Source: Clostridia bacterium DTU080
GTDB taxonomy: Bacteria; Bacillota; Limnochordia; DTU080
Direction: 5' to 3'
Length of the DNA stretch: 14,960 bases
Assembly (NCBI GenBank): GCA_001513395.1
Contig: LFTP01000115.1
Coordinates: forward strand, 1-14,960
The first letter of the stretch is position 1; the number at the start of each line of letters is the position of its first letter. The translations under genes and the position numbers were made by a program. The notes beneath the pieces were generated by a model, which worked only from the letters and a program-made list of their open reading frames with translations, had not been told where the DNA came from and ran no database searches. Positions 14,118-14,960 of the stretch are shown piece by piece.

Positions 14118-14960
14118 ATGACTAGACGGTTAGGTATCGGAATCGATACGGGCGGCACCTATACAGACGCTTGTCTCTTTGATTTTGATACCCAAACGGT
14201 ACTCGATAGCGCAAAATCTCGCACCACGTATCACGATCTGGCCGAAGGCATCTATGGCGCCGTGGCGGCACTTGACCGGACCCTCTTCTCGCATGTGGAT
14301 ATGATCTCACTCTCCACAACGCTGGCCACAAACGCTATGGTATCGGGACGGGGCAGCCGCGAATGCTTGTTGTTGTTGGGCTATGAGAGAGATCTCATGG
14401 AACGCTTGAGCCCCGAGGTAGGCTTGACGCTCCATGAACACGTCTACTTCATCGATGCAGGTTTGGATATTCACGGCAACGAAACGCAGCCAGTAGACAT
14501 GCAGGCCGCGCGGGAGGCCATCTTAGCCGCCGCGCAGCATGTGGAGGCTATCGGCATTTCCGGCTTCTTGAGCGTGGTGAACCCGGCACAGGAGCTGGCG
14601 GTGAAGGCATTGGCGCAGGAGCTGACCGATCTGCCGGTCACTTGCGGCCACGAGCTCACGGGCGAGTTGCATTCGGTGAAACGAGCGGCCACCGTGGCCT
14701 TGAATGCGCGTCTCATTCCTATCATTCGAGAACTGATCGCCGCCGTGCAGACCGCGTTAGCCGATCTTGGCCTCCATGCACCGCTGGTCATCGTGCAGGG
14801 CGACGGTTCTTTGGTGCGCGCCGAGACTGCGCTACAACAACCGGTGCAAACCATCTTGTCCGGACCGGCGGCGAGTTGTACGGGCGGAGCCTATCTGGCG
14901 CGTCAGGAAAACGGGATTGTCGTCGACACCGGCGGTACTACGACGGATATCGTCCTGTTG
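14118..14960 (+). CDS. Hydantoinase/oxoprolinase A-type protein, N-terminal part (runs off the window)
   Basis: 281 codons are open from ATG at 14118 to the window end; AGGAGG (14103-14108) is 9 nt upstream. The first residues, GIGIDTGGTYTDACLFD, form the phosphate-binding motif of the hydantoinase/oxoprolinase N-terminal (ASKHA-fold) domain. LSTTLATNAMVSGRG matches the family STT-x-ATNA motif. Later come GISGFLSVVNPAQE, GHELTGELHSVKRAATVALN, VQGDGSLVRAETA, SGPAAS and the second nucleotide-binding motif DTGGTTTDIVLL (from residue 270). The family performs ATP-dependent hydrolysis of hydantoins, 5-oxoproline or related cyclic amides, normally with a HyuB partner encoded downstream, or acts in acetone/acetophenone carboxylase-like complexes. 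The substrate cannot be set from this half. The gene is 85 bp from the kinase and may be co-transcribed, though its link with the exporter is unclear. Confidence 0.92.
   Translation, partial: MTRRLGIGIDTGGTYTDACLFDFDTQTVLDSAKSRTTYHDLAEGIYGAVAALDRTLFSHVDMISLSTTLATNAMVSGRGSRECLLLLGYERDLMERLSPEVGLTLHEHVYFIDAGLDIHGNETQPVDMQAAREAILAAAQHVEAIGISGFLSVVNPAQELAVKALAQELTDLPVTCGHELTGELHSVKRAATVALNARLIPIIRELIAAVQTALADLGLHAPLVIVQGDGSLVRAETALQQPVQTILSGPAASCTGGAYLARQENGIVVDTGGTTTDIVLL

Noticed and set aside
14471..14854. Minus-strand open frame opposite the hydantoinase-like gene
   Set aside because: The opposite strand carries strong family motifs; this frame is rich in Ser, Ala and Cys and has no support.

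Overview
The window (about 55% GC by eye) is bacterial chromosomal DNA. Strong AGGAGG-type ribosome binding sites, a PadR/permease-prefix pair, a NarL-type two-component system next to an ABC-2 exporter, and orphan family-1 sugar-binding proteins suggest a Bacillota-like organism. Both solute-binding proteins have signal peptides with no lipobox cysteine. This is unusual for a typical Gram-positive and would suit a diderm or Limnochordia-like lineage; that placement is inference. No rRNA, tRNA, CRISPR array or intact insertion sequence was seen.

Left part (1-5150, nearly all on the minus strand). This is a patchwork of small accessory genes and decayed genes: an ART-like small protein (172-567), an unassigned broken coding fragment (611-835), and a degraded N-terminal piece of an IscB nuclease (838-1087). 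The IscB piece lies directly downstream of a well-preserved HEARO/omega-RNA scaffold (1077-1190). Next come a PadR regulator translationally coupled to a permease-prefix/DUF4153-like membrane protein, a YdeI/OmpD-associated-type protein, a GNAT acetyltransferase broken by a frameshift, and a small ACT-domain protein.

Middle part (5150-9880). Two convergent extracellular solute-binding protein genes (5214-6449 plus, 6809-8101 minus) have no permease or ATPase genes in view. Divergent from the second lies a 464-codon gene of unknown function, rich in Trp and Tyr and propeller-like, interrupted by one in-frame TGA at codon 98 (8379-9770). It ends near a perfect 11-bp hairpin.

Right part (9880-14960, plus strand). 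A 400-bp leader region without a convincing gene precedes a tight four-gene module: ABC-2 type ATPase, ABC-2 permease, NarL/LuxR-type response regulator and a HisKA_3 sensor kinase with only intramembrane sensing surface. After 85 bp comes the 5' part of a hydantoinase/oxoprolinase A-type gene that runs off the window.

The most notable feature is the IscB relic. One single-base deletion falls exactly in the codon of the RuvC-I catalytic aspartate, and most of the protein is missing, yet the omega-RNA scaffold keeps its helices. Together with the broken GNAT and the nonsense codon in the propeller-like gene, this suggests a region losing genes, though assembly or base-calling errors must be excluded.
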